Assembly: GCA_003255065.1 (NCBI GenBank)
Contig: QAOA01004319.1
Location: 193,741-257,740 of the forward strand
Length of the DNA: 64,000 nt
Direction of reading: 5' to 3'
Source of the DNA: Cercis canadensis
Lineage: Eukaryota > Streptophyta > Magnoliopsida > Fabales > Fabaceae
A program made the translations under genes and the position numbers. This document shows, in pieces, positions 37,201 to 49,982 of the stretch (the first letter of the stretch is position 1; every line of letters begins with the position of its first letter). Under the pieces are notes generated by a model. It ran no database searches. It had not been told where the DNA came from and saw only the letters and a list, made by a program, of their open reading frames with translations.

Positions 37201-40200
37201 ATTTTTTATTTAACCGCAAAGATAACTATTTTTTTACACCCCAAAAAAAAATAGGTAGGGAGTCAATCTACTAACAGTATATTTCATAAAATATCTATCT
37301 TTTTTTTGCCTTTTTCTTGTCCATTTCCTGTGATATAAGTCTATTGTCCTATCAGTGTCCTTGTGCCCAACAACCCATGAAAACCTTTAGCTGTCTTGCA
37401 TCTAACCCTAGTCCTTTCCTCATCCAAATTTAAAGACTCCTCGGTTTCCTTTCTTAATTCATAGCAAATAAAGTAGTCAATCAGAATCGTTCATCATCCA
37501 CATTAAAGGGCTAACCTCATTTATATAAAATTTAATAAGGAAAATAATAAGAAAACAATTAGATGAGTAAAGGTTTGGTTTTGTATGTTTGAATTCCTAT
37601 CCCTTTGGTATTCTATATTAAAAAATTTAGCTCTATCTATTTATAACAAAAAAAAAAAAAAAANAAAAAAAAAAAACTGGATGGATCAAAGACAAATATC
37701 AAGTATCACTTATTACATTGCTAGGCCTCTTGCAGCAGCTGCAGCAAGTGGAAATAAATCCTACAGCAATTAGATACAGAAAACCTACAGTAGTTAAACC
37801 TGCAGCAGCAGCAACATTATGCCTAGTCATTCAGACACCATACTTCAACTAAAAGCACCATAGAAGTTCCAGAAAGTTAAAATGTACATATCATTCCACT
37901 CATTGGCATATTGATGGTTGGAATGCTCTCCATTAGTTTAATATATGATCAATGATAACAAATAGCATACGTATTAATATACACACATTTTTGTATGCAT
38001 GTATGGGTGAGATATTCCAAATCAGTTTGAGCCATTAAAAAAAATAGATTTTTGACAAAATCAAAATATAAACTGATTCTTTCAAAATCGATTTTTCCAA
38101 ATTCTGTTATTCTACAACCAATTCTCTTTAGAATGAAATTATTTACCCCTCAACCAAAGAAGCGATCTATAATGTACCTTAGGTATGTCCCTCCTTGATC
38201 ATAGCCAATCAAAAAGCTCCTTGTAAGCCTCCTTCATTATTGCTTGCTCGCTCCCACTGGCCTCTTGTGATCCCAGAAGAAACCATCACTAACCTATTCA
38301 TATCCACTACCTCATAAACGGACAAGGAAGTAAGCATAAGAGGGCATGATTCTTCAGGGACACGTAATTTTAGATAATTTTTGGCTCTGGTCACTTTCTG
38401 TTCTCCAGAACCTATTCCCTCCGGAGAATCTCATCTTGTAATTCATTGATTATTTCTCCCTCCACCTTGAGAATCTGCATCAACAATATGCAATGCATGT
38501 TTGTTTAATAACAAGCATATCAATCTTGGCCTTGACTAATTCAAATAATAAGTCTAAGTCTAATTAGCTTGAGTTTGTTTGATTAATTAATGGAATGAAG
38601 TTTAGTTAGATCATTTACTCTTTGCACACCTACCACAGAAAAGCAAATTAGAGGGAAGGAAAATGAAAAAGAAAAGAACTGGTAGATGAATTATTGTATC
38701 CATTATTTTTCATGTAAGGGGATATATAAAATGAAACATTTTAAAGTGCACAATCAATTTTTCTATTAGGTTGAGGTTTTAGGTTTGAATTCTTATTCTT
38801 CTAATCCGATAGATAGAAAGAGTGCACAATCAATTTATAAATACTTATAATACTTAAAATAAAATTTGAAGAAATTATTTTAAGATACTAAAAATTTGTG
38901 ACAAAATAAAACACCTTGGGAGCAGTAAGACTAATTTGTTGAAACTTGAAACATTAGTGCCTTGAACTATGAAATAACGTATTTTTAGTGTTGATTAATA
39001 CATAGTACTCATGGTAGGGATTAACATAATTTCGGTTTTTTTTTTTTGGCAGGGACATTTTGCTAATAAATGAAGTGATAATGCATATAAATTTGGACAA
39101 TAAACCATATTTTCAAAAAAAAATAAAATCCATATACCTATGGTAAATTTAATTAATATTAATATATATACCTTTCCATTTCAAATCACAATAAATAAAT
39201 TTCTATAATTTTTTTTTTCAAAAAAGAAGAGTCTCCATTTCAAATAGTATATACCCTTCCAGAGGTAAAGTCAATATTCTACTGGTTTAGGTTATACTTT
39301 CTTTCTGAAAAAGAAAAAAATGTGCTAGTGTGTGTATACACCGAAATAGTTTCAATTTACACTGGCACATACAATATAATTGGTCCAAAGATTTTTCGAA
39401 AAAGGTTGAGGTCCTAAGTTCAAATACTCATATTCCTATATTCTTAGCTAGAAAATTTAGCTCTATCTATCTTATGACAAAAAACAAAAAAGAAAGAAAT
39501 AGTCTCACTTTTATCGTAAAAATTACCCATTTCAAAATAATATGCCACATGATAGATTTTTTTCATGTATTTGTATATATGTATTTCTCTTTTGGTGCTA
39601 TATTTGTATATCTTTATATATATATATATAACTAGAAATATTCGTGAATGTACTCTTGGATCTTAAGTGCATGATCGATAACCCGTTTTCCTTTGCTTAG
39701 TTCATGCATTTTGTGGCCAAGGACTACATAAATATAGCGTTTCTATATATAGAACTCACCATTTATTTTTTAAATATGACATTCCAACACTCAGTTAAAG
39801 TCCATTGTTGAAATAATGTTTATTTATTTTGAGTATATAAACATTTTATATGTACACCAGAAAACAGTTTTTATATTTGTATCATTCTTGGTATTTTTAT
39901 AACGTAATATTCTCATTTTTTGCCCCATAATTGACACATTTATCTCTTTCAATTTTCGGTATCAGATGATAATTTCAATTCTGTACATGATATTTTCTTA
40001 TGTTTGATTGAGATAATTCTATATAAAATGTAATTCAAAATTTAAAATCTAATATAGATTGTTTAAGTTTATTTTTCTAAATAAAAGAGTAATTTCATTA
40101 ATAAAAGGTAGTGTACAAAAGGTGGAGGATAAAGAATTCCTGTAAATTTGTAAATGCTACTTTTTAGAGAAGTCTTTTTTAATTATATAACATGCACAGA

Positions 40201-43200
40201 AACTTGAACTCTTAACCTCTTGTAAACTACTTAAATCTTTTACTACTAAATAAAATCTAGTTGTTACATTTTATAGAAGTGGACATTATTGGAATTGATC
40301 CTAGGTCCCTAATCCTAATCATCCAATATCCAATGAAGTTCATTAACTTTGTTGTCTTCTTGGAACTACAGTAGTGATTTCCCTTTAGCATTGCATTACC
40401 CTCAAGCTCAAAACAATTAAAATAATAATCTAGTTTCTTAATCCTGGACACATTTCCTGTTATCTTAAACTCTAGAATCTACAATTTTCTCAACCCTATC
40501 TCACAATAAACCCCAATTGAGCAGAATTTGCCAAATACTGCCAATGTACACTCTAATGGGGCTAGTAAACTAGCTCTCTAATAATTTTAAATTCTATTGT
40601 TGAAATTCAAATGAATTGTGTGGTCATAATCTGTTACTTTTCCCTTTAATTTTTCTAGGAGGCTTTGTAGTTTTGATACCTTCCATGGAGTTTCACCACT
40701 TACTGCTGACTTTTCTTCAGATGGCACCATCCACATACTCATAATTGAATCAGAGATTTTACCAGATTTGGGATTTTCTTTTTATGTGATTTTCATATAT
40801 TGCAACTATAGCAGAAGAGTAATACAGTTGTTGACAAGTATTTGGTTTTGTCATCCCATCATGACTACAATATTCAGATAAAATTGGGGCCTCTCATATA
40901 ACATTTGTTACTGCTTAAAGTGGCATTTGCAGTTTAATTCCAAGCTTTATAAATTATGTAAGCAGAAGCTTCATGCCATTAGGGTTCAGGGTTCTTCTAA
41001 TACTTTTGACTCACTTGATTTGTTGGCTGAAGGCTTCCAATTCCTTTCCCATAGTTGCATTGGGATTTGATTGCAACCATCAAGTGCCACTTAGATTTCA
41101 GTTAAGGCTATGATTTCTTCATCAATTGTGTACTCAATGTCAGAAGGGATCAATCTTAAACTGAAGACTTCAATAAGAATAAACCTGTTTTTGTGTCAAT
41201 TTTCAATTTATACATAATGAATCAAATAATGTCATAACAACTTTGACGCATTCTGGACTGAACCTATTTCCACAAGTACTTTGTGAGGACAAAAAAGCAT
41301 TGCGTTTGGTTGTTGCTTATATTTGTTTTGACATTTGAACCATGTTATTTGCTCATCTGTTTCCTTAAGAGCATGTTAGGATCAAGGAATGGAAGAGAAT
41401 ATTAGAACATGAGGAGAAACACTAAATTAAAATCTCAGACGAATGAAAATGAGGAGAATGACTATAACTTGAACTACATAAAATAAATCTCTCAAAGAAT
41501 GAAGAGAATATTAGAACATGCTTTTGTAGTAATTCTAAATTATATAATGAAAGGTGATGAGTAAATTTGTAATGTGTCGCTTTTTCTCTTCATTGTTTTC
41601 CTCTCAAAGCCATCTAAGCAAGAAGAAAACTAATTGCTACCTACTCTTTATCTCTTTTTCTCATTTTTTAAGCAACTGAAGGTCATGCCCTTATTATTTT
41701 GGCCATACATAAATCTGATAACAGTAAAATGTGGCTTAATGGTACAGTATTCAGGGCACAATAGAACGCTACCGCAGGCATACTAGAGATACTCAAACAG
41801 CCAACAAGTCCATTGAACAAAATATGCAGGTTGTTTCTCACTTTTGTTTTACTTTTCTTCATCCTCGTGGATTCTAAATTCATCATCCGATATTTAAAAT
41901 CCTCTCTGATTTTGTTACTCTCTAGGAGGAATGAAAATGCATATCCCCTTTTCTTTGTCTCCTGCTGTCTTTTTGCTTGATTATTTTTATGAGGAGATAA
42001 AATTGCATGTGCCTCTTATTGTTCCTCTCAAGTCTAAACCAAATAATTGCTCATACTTTCCTTGATTGATTTACTAAGTTTGGCATTGCTTTAGTGCTTT
42101 CCAAATGATATTCAGCACGCCAGATATTGAATTTTAGATGATTTTACATGTATAAAGATTTTGCAAATTTATAAGCAAATGCATTTTGAGTAAAGATATA
42201 GAACTGAAGAGTGAATATCAAGCATGAGTCACTTAACTAATTAACACATTAGAGAGTAAGAAGAATTTCACACAGCTCCATATACATGTGCATTTTCCTC
42301 GAAGTTCATTATATTGGAAACTCCTTTCCCTCATACTTTGATATTCCCAGATTTCATCCTCTTCTCTCTATCAATGTATGTATGTGATGCTAAATGTGAA
42401 TACGAATGGGAATGGTTTATTATTACTCCATAAAAATTTCATTTTTTTCTTAGAATATTTTCCGCTTATAGACACTCATGGAATCTAGAAATTAGAATCC
42501 TGATGTTTGAATTAATTGCAATATCTGTGGCAGCATTTGAAGCAAGAAACTGCAAGCATGATGAAGAATATTGAGCAACTTGAAGCAACAAAAAAGTTTG
42601 AACTTCTCTTTATCTTCTTGAATTGTTATATTCAATGTAACATTGCTCCCAAAACAAAAGCATATTTTTCATTTGTAATTTCTATCCTCCAGGAAACTTC
42701 TGGGAGAAGGCTTAGGATCAAGCACAGTGGAAGAACTCCAACAGATAGAACAACAGTTGGAGAGGAGTGTAAGCAATGTTCGAGCAAGAAAGGTTAACAT
42801 AATAATGATATAGAATATTAGAATATTACTTTTTAAATTTCGAAGTTAATAAATATTTAACTTCTCAACCCTCTATTCAACAGACTCAGGTGTACAAGGA
42901 ACAAATTGAGCAACTAAAAGAAAAGGTAAGCTGTTACGACAAATGTATCTGATGCGATTTTGCTTTTGATTTTGTATAATAGAAATATGATAAGAAACTG
43001 CAAAAAGGATTGAGGACCTTGTTCTTAGATTTTGTGATTGAGGTCACTTCTATATTATTCTTAGTTCATGACACACGTTTATATATAAGCTGTTAGATAT
43101 AAAATTACTTATGGGTTTTCATCTAACAGCTTAAGCTTTTGGGTTGAATCGGTTCTTGACATGGAGTTTTCACCTAACAGTTTAAGCTTTTGTGTTAAAT

Positions 43201-43647
43201 CGATTCTTGACATAAGCTTCCTTATCCTTTTTACTAAAGATTGAAAGAATATTGCTAGATTTTCCCAGCAAGAGTTACATTAAATAGATGCTGACTTGTG
43301 TGTTCTGCATGACAATTCAGGAAAAAGCCCTAGCAGCTGAAAATGCAAGGCTCTCTGAGAAGGTGAAATTACACTATAGTTACTTACGGATAATTTGCAT
43401 TATATTGTGGACTGTTCCCTGAGACTGAATTGTTGAATAGTTGTTATAGAAATCTTTTAGTTAATTTGAACTGAAAAACTTAATACTAATTGACATTTTT
43501 CTGCAGTACAATATCCATCAACAGCAAGCAAATAAGGATCAGAGAGAAAACCAACCCTATGCAGAAAGTAGTCCAAGTTCAGATGTGGTAACTGAATTGT
43601 TCATTGGACTACCAGAAACAAGAATAAGACGCATTCCTCCTACTTAG
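34291..43647 (+). CDS. SOC1: SOC1-like MIKC-type MADS-box transcription factor (TM3/SOC1 clade)
   Basis: Floral-integrator transcription factor; a nuclear protein that binds CArG boxes as a dimer. Coding exons: 34291-34472, 41748-41829, 42534-42595, 42693-42792, 42884-42925, 43321-43362 and 43507-43647, totalling 651 nt for 216 residues. All borders are GT-AG, all phases fit, and the lengths (182, 82, 62, 100, 42, 42) follow the MIKC pattern. The MADS domain (1-60) opens [19 protein letters not shown], typical of SOC1. Residues 61-88 form the I region, the K domain covers about 89-170, and the C-terminus holds the clade motif [11 protein letters not shown] at 196-206. Exon 2 is one codon longer than the usual 79 nt. 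Intron 1 is about 7.3 kb and carries repeats and two N joins. Downstream is a convergent fructokinase. Intact, no frameshift. Confidence 0.95.
35534..35906. repeat. ~186-bp direct duplication around a single N
   Basis: 35534-35720 and 35722-35906 are the same sequence apart from a 2-bp difference (AAACTTTGTCTC against AAACTGTCTC). Only N (35721) lies between them. Probably two contig ends that were not merged. Confidence 0.93.
36389..36398. promoter_or_regulatory. Perfect CArG box in SOC1 intron 1
   Basis: CCAAATTTGG fits CC(A/T)6GG exactly and is palindromic. MADS-domain dimers bind such sites, and it lies inside the first intron of a MADS-box gene, so auto- or cross-regulation is possible. 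One such site can occur by chance. Confidence 0.5.
38745..38836 (+). mobile_element. 60-bp insertion with 16-bp target-site duplication
   Basis: AGTGCACAATCAATTT at 38745-38760 and 38821-38836 flanks exactly 60 bp. The insert contains GGTTTTAGGTTTGAATTC, a B-box-like 3' SINE segment, and ends GATAGAAAG rather than in poly-A. It is the shortest member of a family also seen at about 8302, 37572, 39403 and 50385. Confidence 0.78.
43090..43210 (-). mobile_element. LTR-like fragment in SOC1 intron 5
   Basis: Two partial copies of a motif around CACCTAACAGTTTAAGCTTTTG, followed by ATCGRTTCTTGACATG-like sequence. The reverse complement (CAAAAGCTTAAGTTGTTAGG) occurs in the LTR-like fragments at 58411-58761. 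Fragment only, no coding region. Confidence 0.55.
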
Positions 43648-45425
43648 GCCTAACTGAAGATTATGAAATCCCTGCCTTTGCAGTTATAAAATAAGGTTAA
43701 GGCCAACTGTTCCAGAAATGTATATGATATTAAATATGCTCTCATGCTATCAATAATATTTGTGAGAGTAATATTATATTTGTTTGATGATGATGCTGAT
43801 ACAGTGATACTTATGGTAAGTAAATGACATATAATTGTATCAAGGCATATATATACACTTATGGTTCAACTGTTGAAGGCAGTATCCTTTAGGGTTTAAG
43901 CTGCATCTGCATTCCTTTTCCTGAGCTTTACTGATTAGTAGAATTTTTTTCAAGAGATTAACAAAACACTGTCCTTCATTATAATTTAGAAACTTGAATG
44001 AAATTGGGGAAACCATTATTCTTTGGATTTTTATAAATTAATGATTTATTACTTGAAGTAATGGTTCATGAAATTCAGATCTTTAATATTTTTTCATCAA
44101 TAATTATTAAAAACGTATTTTAGTCTAAAATACTTCCTACACTTTGAAGAATTGAATACATCTGTATTTAGTGACACTCCAGGTTGTCCCCAAGAAAATT
44201 TTTCTATTTGGCTAAGTATAGTAAAGTGAGCAGTTTGCCTCCAACTTCTCTGAAGCAGATTAATTTCTCACAATTTCTGAAGATATTTATTTTCATTCTT
44301 TTGATGTTCTAGTGATCAGAATTTCCTTGGAAAGATTATCCGTGTTTGATGGTATGCTGAAAGCTTTGATTGAACAGAACCCTAAAACCCCATTTAAACC
44401 ATGGTTGGAGCAGAAACTATCTTTTGATTCTCAAAAAAGGTGTTTCAATGCATTCTCAACCAGGTTGAGTTCGGAAACTGAATACCAAGCATATAACCAA
44501 TGGCATATTCCATAGAATGGTCATAAAAACCGAGTATTTGATTTCAGGGTTCAACGACTGATTTGTGATCCTTTGTAACAAAAAAGAAGTAAATATGGTT
44601 TTATAATGTAAATATGACTTATAATATATTTATGTTTCATACAATATTGTCTTTCATTTTCAATCTCTTTCAATTGTAATGGGTAAAATCTTATACACGA
44701 GCTCGCCTTCTTTTTGTTGTAAATTATAATCCAGGGTATGAATAGCTGTGAAGATTGTGGAAAAATTCCGATGGATCATTAAATAAGTAAAAAAAATAAA
44801 TAGCAAAAGCACATTTTCTTAATTAGAGACTAATCATTTTAAAAATGGACTAAATCAGTTTTTATGGCAATAGATTTTTACATTTCATTTGAATTGCACA
44901 ACTAGATTACTCAACGATTATCAACTTTCTATAATGTTATAAGTAATTGGTATTCTTTATCTATAATTTTTGATTTTGGTTTTAATCCGTCAATTTCTTT
45001 ACACAACAAGTTATAGCTGTTTCTCATTGACTTTGTTGCTGTCTCATTAAAAAGCAATGGAAAATTTTCTTCTGTATCTGAATCCAATGGAAATAGTTGG
45101 ACTAACCCGTAAATAATTCTTCAGAAAAATGTAAAAGAAACTAGATCCCTACTATTACACAAATGATAAATTCCATTCGTATGCTATATACAGTGATAAA
45201 TTATATCTTGTAAAAATTTAATATTCGGTTTTTGCAGTTACTGATCACTTTTCATAATTTTTCTGATGACAATCGTCAAAAGTGATGGTTTTTTTGTTAA
45301 AAAAACAAAAACAACACTCAGAAAGTGAACATCAAGCTGGTGGCATCGACAAAAAGGAACTGATTTTCACCTGTTACAAACGTTGTAAAAAAAATACAAG
45401 GAGTAAGATCTGCCTACTGATACTG
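43648..45425. other. 3' UTRs and intergenic space between SOC1-like and fructokinase genes
   Basis: The two genes are tail to tail, with 1.8 kb between stop codons. The first few hundred bases should be SOC1 3' UTR (an AATAAT-type signal near 43752). An open frame at 44312-44515 (67 codons) has no recognisable domain. Confidence 0.55.
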
Positions 45426-48400
45426 TCAACTGGGGATTTTGAATAGAAGTCTCAGAACGGCATCTTTTGTGGGGAGGGCAGGTATGGCTCCTCTCTGTGT
45501 TACTGTGGCAGCACCACAAGCATTTGCGAAGGCTAGAGCCTCCCTCAACCTCATTTCATCCTGAAAATGGTAGAGAATGATCACTGAAATCCACTAGCTT
45601 TATTTCCTCAGAATTGAGGTATGAACCATAATCATGATAAGAAAAGCTATAAACTAATTTACATAGAATGAACATCTTGATATGTAATTATCCAATCCAT
45701 TAGCTTGGTGGTTAGTTTCAAGTTTCTGTAAATAAAATAAAATGCCTCACGAACGATTGTTGCACACTATGTGAGTTAATGTATAAAATTTGAGCCCTAT
45801 AGCAAAAGTTAAAGTAGATCTAGTTAAATCTAGATGCTGCCAAGTGTATAAAGTTTGAATGTAAGTAGTGTGCTTTACTTCTTATTTTATGCATGAATGT
45901 CATGAGATCAAGGATACTAATGTAAGAAATGAAAGAGAAATGTTGGGCAATGACTGATCATATATGGGGAGAACCAGTTTCTCTGGATAAGAAATAATGA
46001 ATATATTACCTTATGGATATCTTGGTGTACAGCCAAAATGCTCAAAAACCCACCAACAAAAGAATCACCTGCTGCAGTTGTGTCAACCACTTCTACCTTC
46101 ACACCTGAAACCCTACCCTTAAAGTCCTGTGCAAGAATGAAGATAAACGAATCGTAACCAAGTATGGGGAGAAAAGAAAAGAACCAGTTAACACCACATT
46201 CACAAGTATGAGGATCTATTTGTGCATTGCACTATCCATTCAAGAGCATAAAGGTATTAAAATCCCATTCATATCTATTACTAGAAAATCCATATGTAGG
46301 TAGAGCATGGAAGTCATGCAGGACTTTACTTAAGGATGCTAACCTTTGTGTAATATCTACAGCCCTTTTCTCCCTCAGTTACCAGCAAAAGCTTTAGATT
46401 ATGGTGGAAAAGCTTCGTCATGACTACATGATCATCATTGGGATCATCTTCAATCAAGAATTCAATTTCTTCCTTGCTTACCTGTACTTTCCAAAATGAG
46501 CCTACAGTGTCCCACAGCTTACATAACGAACTATTCTAGTGATAATTAAAACACATGCCATATTAAAACATGTACCTTAATAATGTCAGCATAGTTCCAA
46601 ATACTCATGATGCCTTGTCTAGCAGCATTTGCCGATGGCCATAGTGGCAATCTCAAATTTGGATCATAAGAAAGGATAATTCGAGACTTCTTGGCCATAT
46701 TCATTGCTACAACGTGAGCTGACCTACAAGGCTCTTGAATCAAGCTAATTGAACCATAATGAAATATGCTAGCCTGCATTACATCAGGGATACTTGATTA
46801 AAATATATTAGATAAATTACTCTTTATATAATGATGTCAAATTTAAGAAGTTTGAGGTTTGGAGCAACTTGTTGAACAAAAAAAAAAATTTGCAAGTTAC
46901 GTGAAGGTTAAAAAGTATTATTTACTTCAGAATTCAAAGTTTTTATCTGAAAATTTAGAATATAATCTGGTCCATACTATTTGGGAGAAGAAAATAATCA
47001 GTTAACATAATCACATGGTCACTGTTTAATCAGGAATTTTTTTTTTTTTTAAGAAAAAGAGATAGTCACTATTTCAATTTTTTCCTTATGGACCCGGGCA
47101 ACTAAGAAGGACCAATATAATTATTTTGGATTATAGTGAAGATAAATCACTTTCCCAGCTAATTTATGCATCTGTCACTGTGCTAGAAACCAATTACAAT
47201 CAGAGGTACAGGCAATTAGAAAGGGATACAGTTAAGAAAAGAGGATTTACTAGATAGGCCACTATGACTCTTTTTTTCTTTCACATACTTCTATTACCTT
47301 CTTTATGAGGTTCACATCAAGCTCTTCTGCACGGAGAAGCATATCAGCACTTGGGTTACGGTAAACCACGAATTCATGCCTCCCATCACTTTTGAGAGTA
47401 ACAAACGTTAATGATGTCCTTGCATGTGCATCAAAGCGCATGCCAGAACTGTCAACACCATTTTGTTTTAGAATATCAGCCAACATGTAGCCAAATTCAT
47501 CTTCTCCAACCTTTGATGCAAATATGGAAGACACTGTGGTCAAACATATGAACTTAAGTAGAAAAAATAGAAATCAAGTACTCAATTATATTGATATAGG
47601 ACACAGCTGGGTGAAAACATGAATATTTGACAGAAATAAGGATTGTAAATTCTTCCATGCTAATATAGATTCCAAGGCAGACTGTCCCCATAACATGGCA
47701 TGAGAAATGATAGAATATATTGTTGTGGCTAGAGTCTCAAAGAAGGCAAAAGATTACATAGACTAAAGTTTATCTTTGGAATTCTCACTTAAAGGCATTT
47801 AATCCTGAGCTGCACTTCAAAGCATTAATTAGTTCAAGTGATTGACATTACAAACAAATGGCACATAAGAATATGCTCAAATGTTGTAGTCTATTCCAAA
47901 CAGCTTTACTCTTTGGAATTTCACGATAAGCAATTTTTTTCACACAGATAATTAATGCCTATCACCAACTGAACTTCAAGTGTTGGCTCCTCCGAAGGGA
48001 GGGGTCTATGAAACAACAAAAATCTTCTGGTATAGTAACTGTCATGAAAATATTTCCCGTTTAAAGTACAGACAAGGTCAAACAGTTCTGATGTACATCG
48101 GATATCTGATGCACAATTACCATAGTTAGGATTCAGCAGAAAGAAATTCTTGAAAATGATTATCATTGATGAAAAAACTAGCAAAAATATATAAACCAGA
48201 ATGATGCCAATACTTTTTGAAAATTTCACCTTGCCAATAAAAGCTGCTAAGCCTCCTAACCTGGATATCCCAATAGCAACATTAGCAGGATCTCCACCAG
48301 GTGATTTTTTATAGGAAGCTGCATCTGCAAGGGACACTCCAGCAGCTGCGGGGACAAAATCAACCAAGATCTCTCCAAAGCAAACAATCAGAGGTCCTTT

Positions 48401-49945
48401 GAGATTTTCTCTTCTGCCATGCGTGCCCCGTTTTAATGAACCTACAAATAATAATTACTTGTGGCCATCAAGTTATTCCTAGATTGTCAAAAAACAAAAC
48501 AAAGCATGATATAAAACTAGTTAATTTTGCCTAACCAATTTAATATGTATCAAATTTCAAGAAGACAACATTTTTTTTTACTTCAACAATTAATATGTAC
48601 ATAAATTCAATTGAAAATATTTTCATACACAAATGATAAATAAGTGAGCGCATTTACATGCGTGTATACAGGCATGCATATACGTGTTCATTCCCAGCAT
48701 AGAAGCTGTTGATTGCACCCAAAACCTCTAGTTCTTGAGGAAAGGAAGGCCAAATGGACCATAGCATTTAAAATAGTCTCTGGTAATTTCTAGACAGAAA
48801 ATATTCTTTTAATGTCATTCCTACTCTTTATTTACAAATCAAATCGCCTCCAGTGAAACTCCAAAGGAAAAAAAAAAATTAATCTGATTCTTCCACACTG
48901 TTAATTCTTTTAAAGTCGACCATAGCAATCATATAGTCTTTATTATATGGTAATCCCTAACCGAAACCAGGTCTAAGCATTTTCAAGTCTTTCCTACTTT
49001 TAATTTTAAGAATCAAAATGGCTTCTACTAAAACTCAAAAGGAAAGGGAGGGGGAAAAAATAGTGTACTGCAAATTAACCGCGAATCAGAAATTAGCAAT
49101 TTCCATTTAAATAATCTATATGGAATCAAAACTCTTACTTTCTAAGAATCTCCAAGTGACGGTAATGGAGGATGGAGAAGAAGAAGAGTGAAAAAAGTAA
49201 ACAAAGAAAGAAAGACCTCCAACTATCAAATAGGCATGTGATAAAACTCAACGAAAATGACAATGTGGGATTTTGAATAAAAAAAACTCATGATAATAAA
49301 TGAAGAACTACGTCAACAAGCACATTAGTTTCAAATACTTAGCTCAGTGATTAAAATAGGTACAAAAGGAGATGTGAAAGAATGAAACAGAAATATCCAT
49401 AGACTAAAAACCAATTAAACTGCAAAGTGCTCATTGCCAACATACCAATCAGCCAATGAACAAAAATGGGAATGAATTAAATCAAAAGTGGGCATGAAAA
49501 CAGCCCAGTAATCAAAATGGATTCAAAAGGAGCAAACCAAGAATGAACTAGATATGTTCATAGACTTAAACCAATTGAAACCTGAAAATGCTCATTGCCA
49601 ATATAGCAATCATCAAGAGAAAAAAAAATGGGCATGAATTAAATCAAAGAAACGAGAAAGCACTACACACACACACACACACAAAAAGGGACTTAGCCCA
49701 GAAATCAAAATGGGTACAAAAGTAGCTAAGGAAGAGAAAGAATAAACGAGATTGTTCAGGGACTTAAACCGATTGAAAACTGAAAATGGTCATTGCCAAG
49801 ATACGAATCAACCAAAGAACCAAAATGGGCATGAAAAAAATCAAAGAAAAAGAGCTAGAACCATACCAAAAGAGGGACTTTTAATGAGCTTGAAGCTGCC
49901 CTTGCGGGACCGATCAAGGGTTACAGGGAAGCAGCAGCCTGACAT
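45426..49945 (-). CDS. Fructokinase, PfkB carbohydrate kinase family
   Basis: Phosphorylates fructose to fructose 6-phosphate with ATP, feeding glycolysis and starch synthesis. Exons in transcript order: 49945-49867, 48441-48230, 47510-47298, 46773-46576, 46481-46344, 46126-46010 and 45560-45426; 1092 nt, 363 residues, all GT-AG, all phases consistent. Seen: [10 protein letters not shown] near 48-57, [16 protein letters not shown] at 75-90 (PfkB substrate-binding region), [10 protein letters not shown] from 98, [36 protein letters not shown], and [12 protein letters not shown] from 295 with the presumed catalytic Asp301. Odd points: GG-D-P where plant enzymes usually have GG-A-P, and AAGD where GAGD is usual; both still fit a PfkB signature. 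The N-terminus is a basic, Ser/Cys-containing extension of about 45 residues, possibly a plastid transit peptide. An in-frame upstream TGA supports this start. Confidence 0.93.
49665..49683. repeat. (AC)n microsatellite in fructokinase intron 1
   Basis: A run of AC units inside the 1.4-kb first intron (48442-49866). Confidence 0.9.
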
Positions 49946-49982
49946 TCTGGGTTTGGGGCAACCCTGTTGGAGTTTTCACCAT
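49914..49982 (-). promoter_or_regulatory. Possible upstream ORF overlapping the fructokinase start
   Basis: An ATG at 49982 opens a 22-codon frame that ends in TGA at 49914, past the main ATG at 49945 and in another frame. If the transcript starts upstream of 49982, this uORF could reduce translation of the kinase. The transcription start is unknown, so this is conditional. Confidence 0.35.

Larger units (their letters stand above)
34473..41747 (+). other. Large first intron of the SOC1-like gene
   Basis: 7275 bp between the MADS exon and exon 2. It holds a false-looking duplication around an N (35534-35906), a GA run (about 35341-35356), a perfect CArG box (36389-36398), a poly-A with an N at 37664, and three short A-tailed or TSD-flanked repeats (about 37572-37680, 38745-38836, 39403-39490). 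No coding exon other than those listed was found. Long regulatory first introns are typical of this gene family. Confidence 0.85.

Noticed and set aside
41755-41829. Alternative acceptor for SOC1 exon 2 at TATTCAG|GGC
   Set aside because: It would shift the frame into an early stop; the acceptor ending at 41747 keeps the frame.
44312-44515. 67-codon open frame between SOC1 and fructokinase
   Set aside because: No recognisable domain and no splice context; could be part of a 3' UTR.
47921-48367. 148-codon frame reading past the second fructokinase exon
   Set aside because: It runs through the donor at 48230 into intron sequence; the spliced model gives a full PfkB protein.
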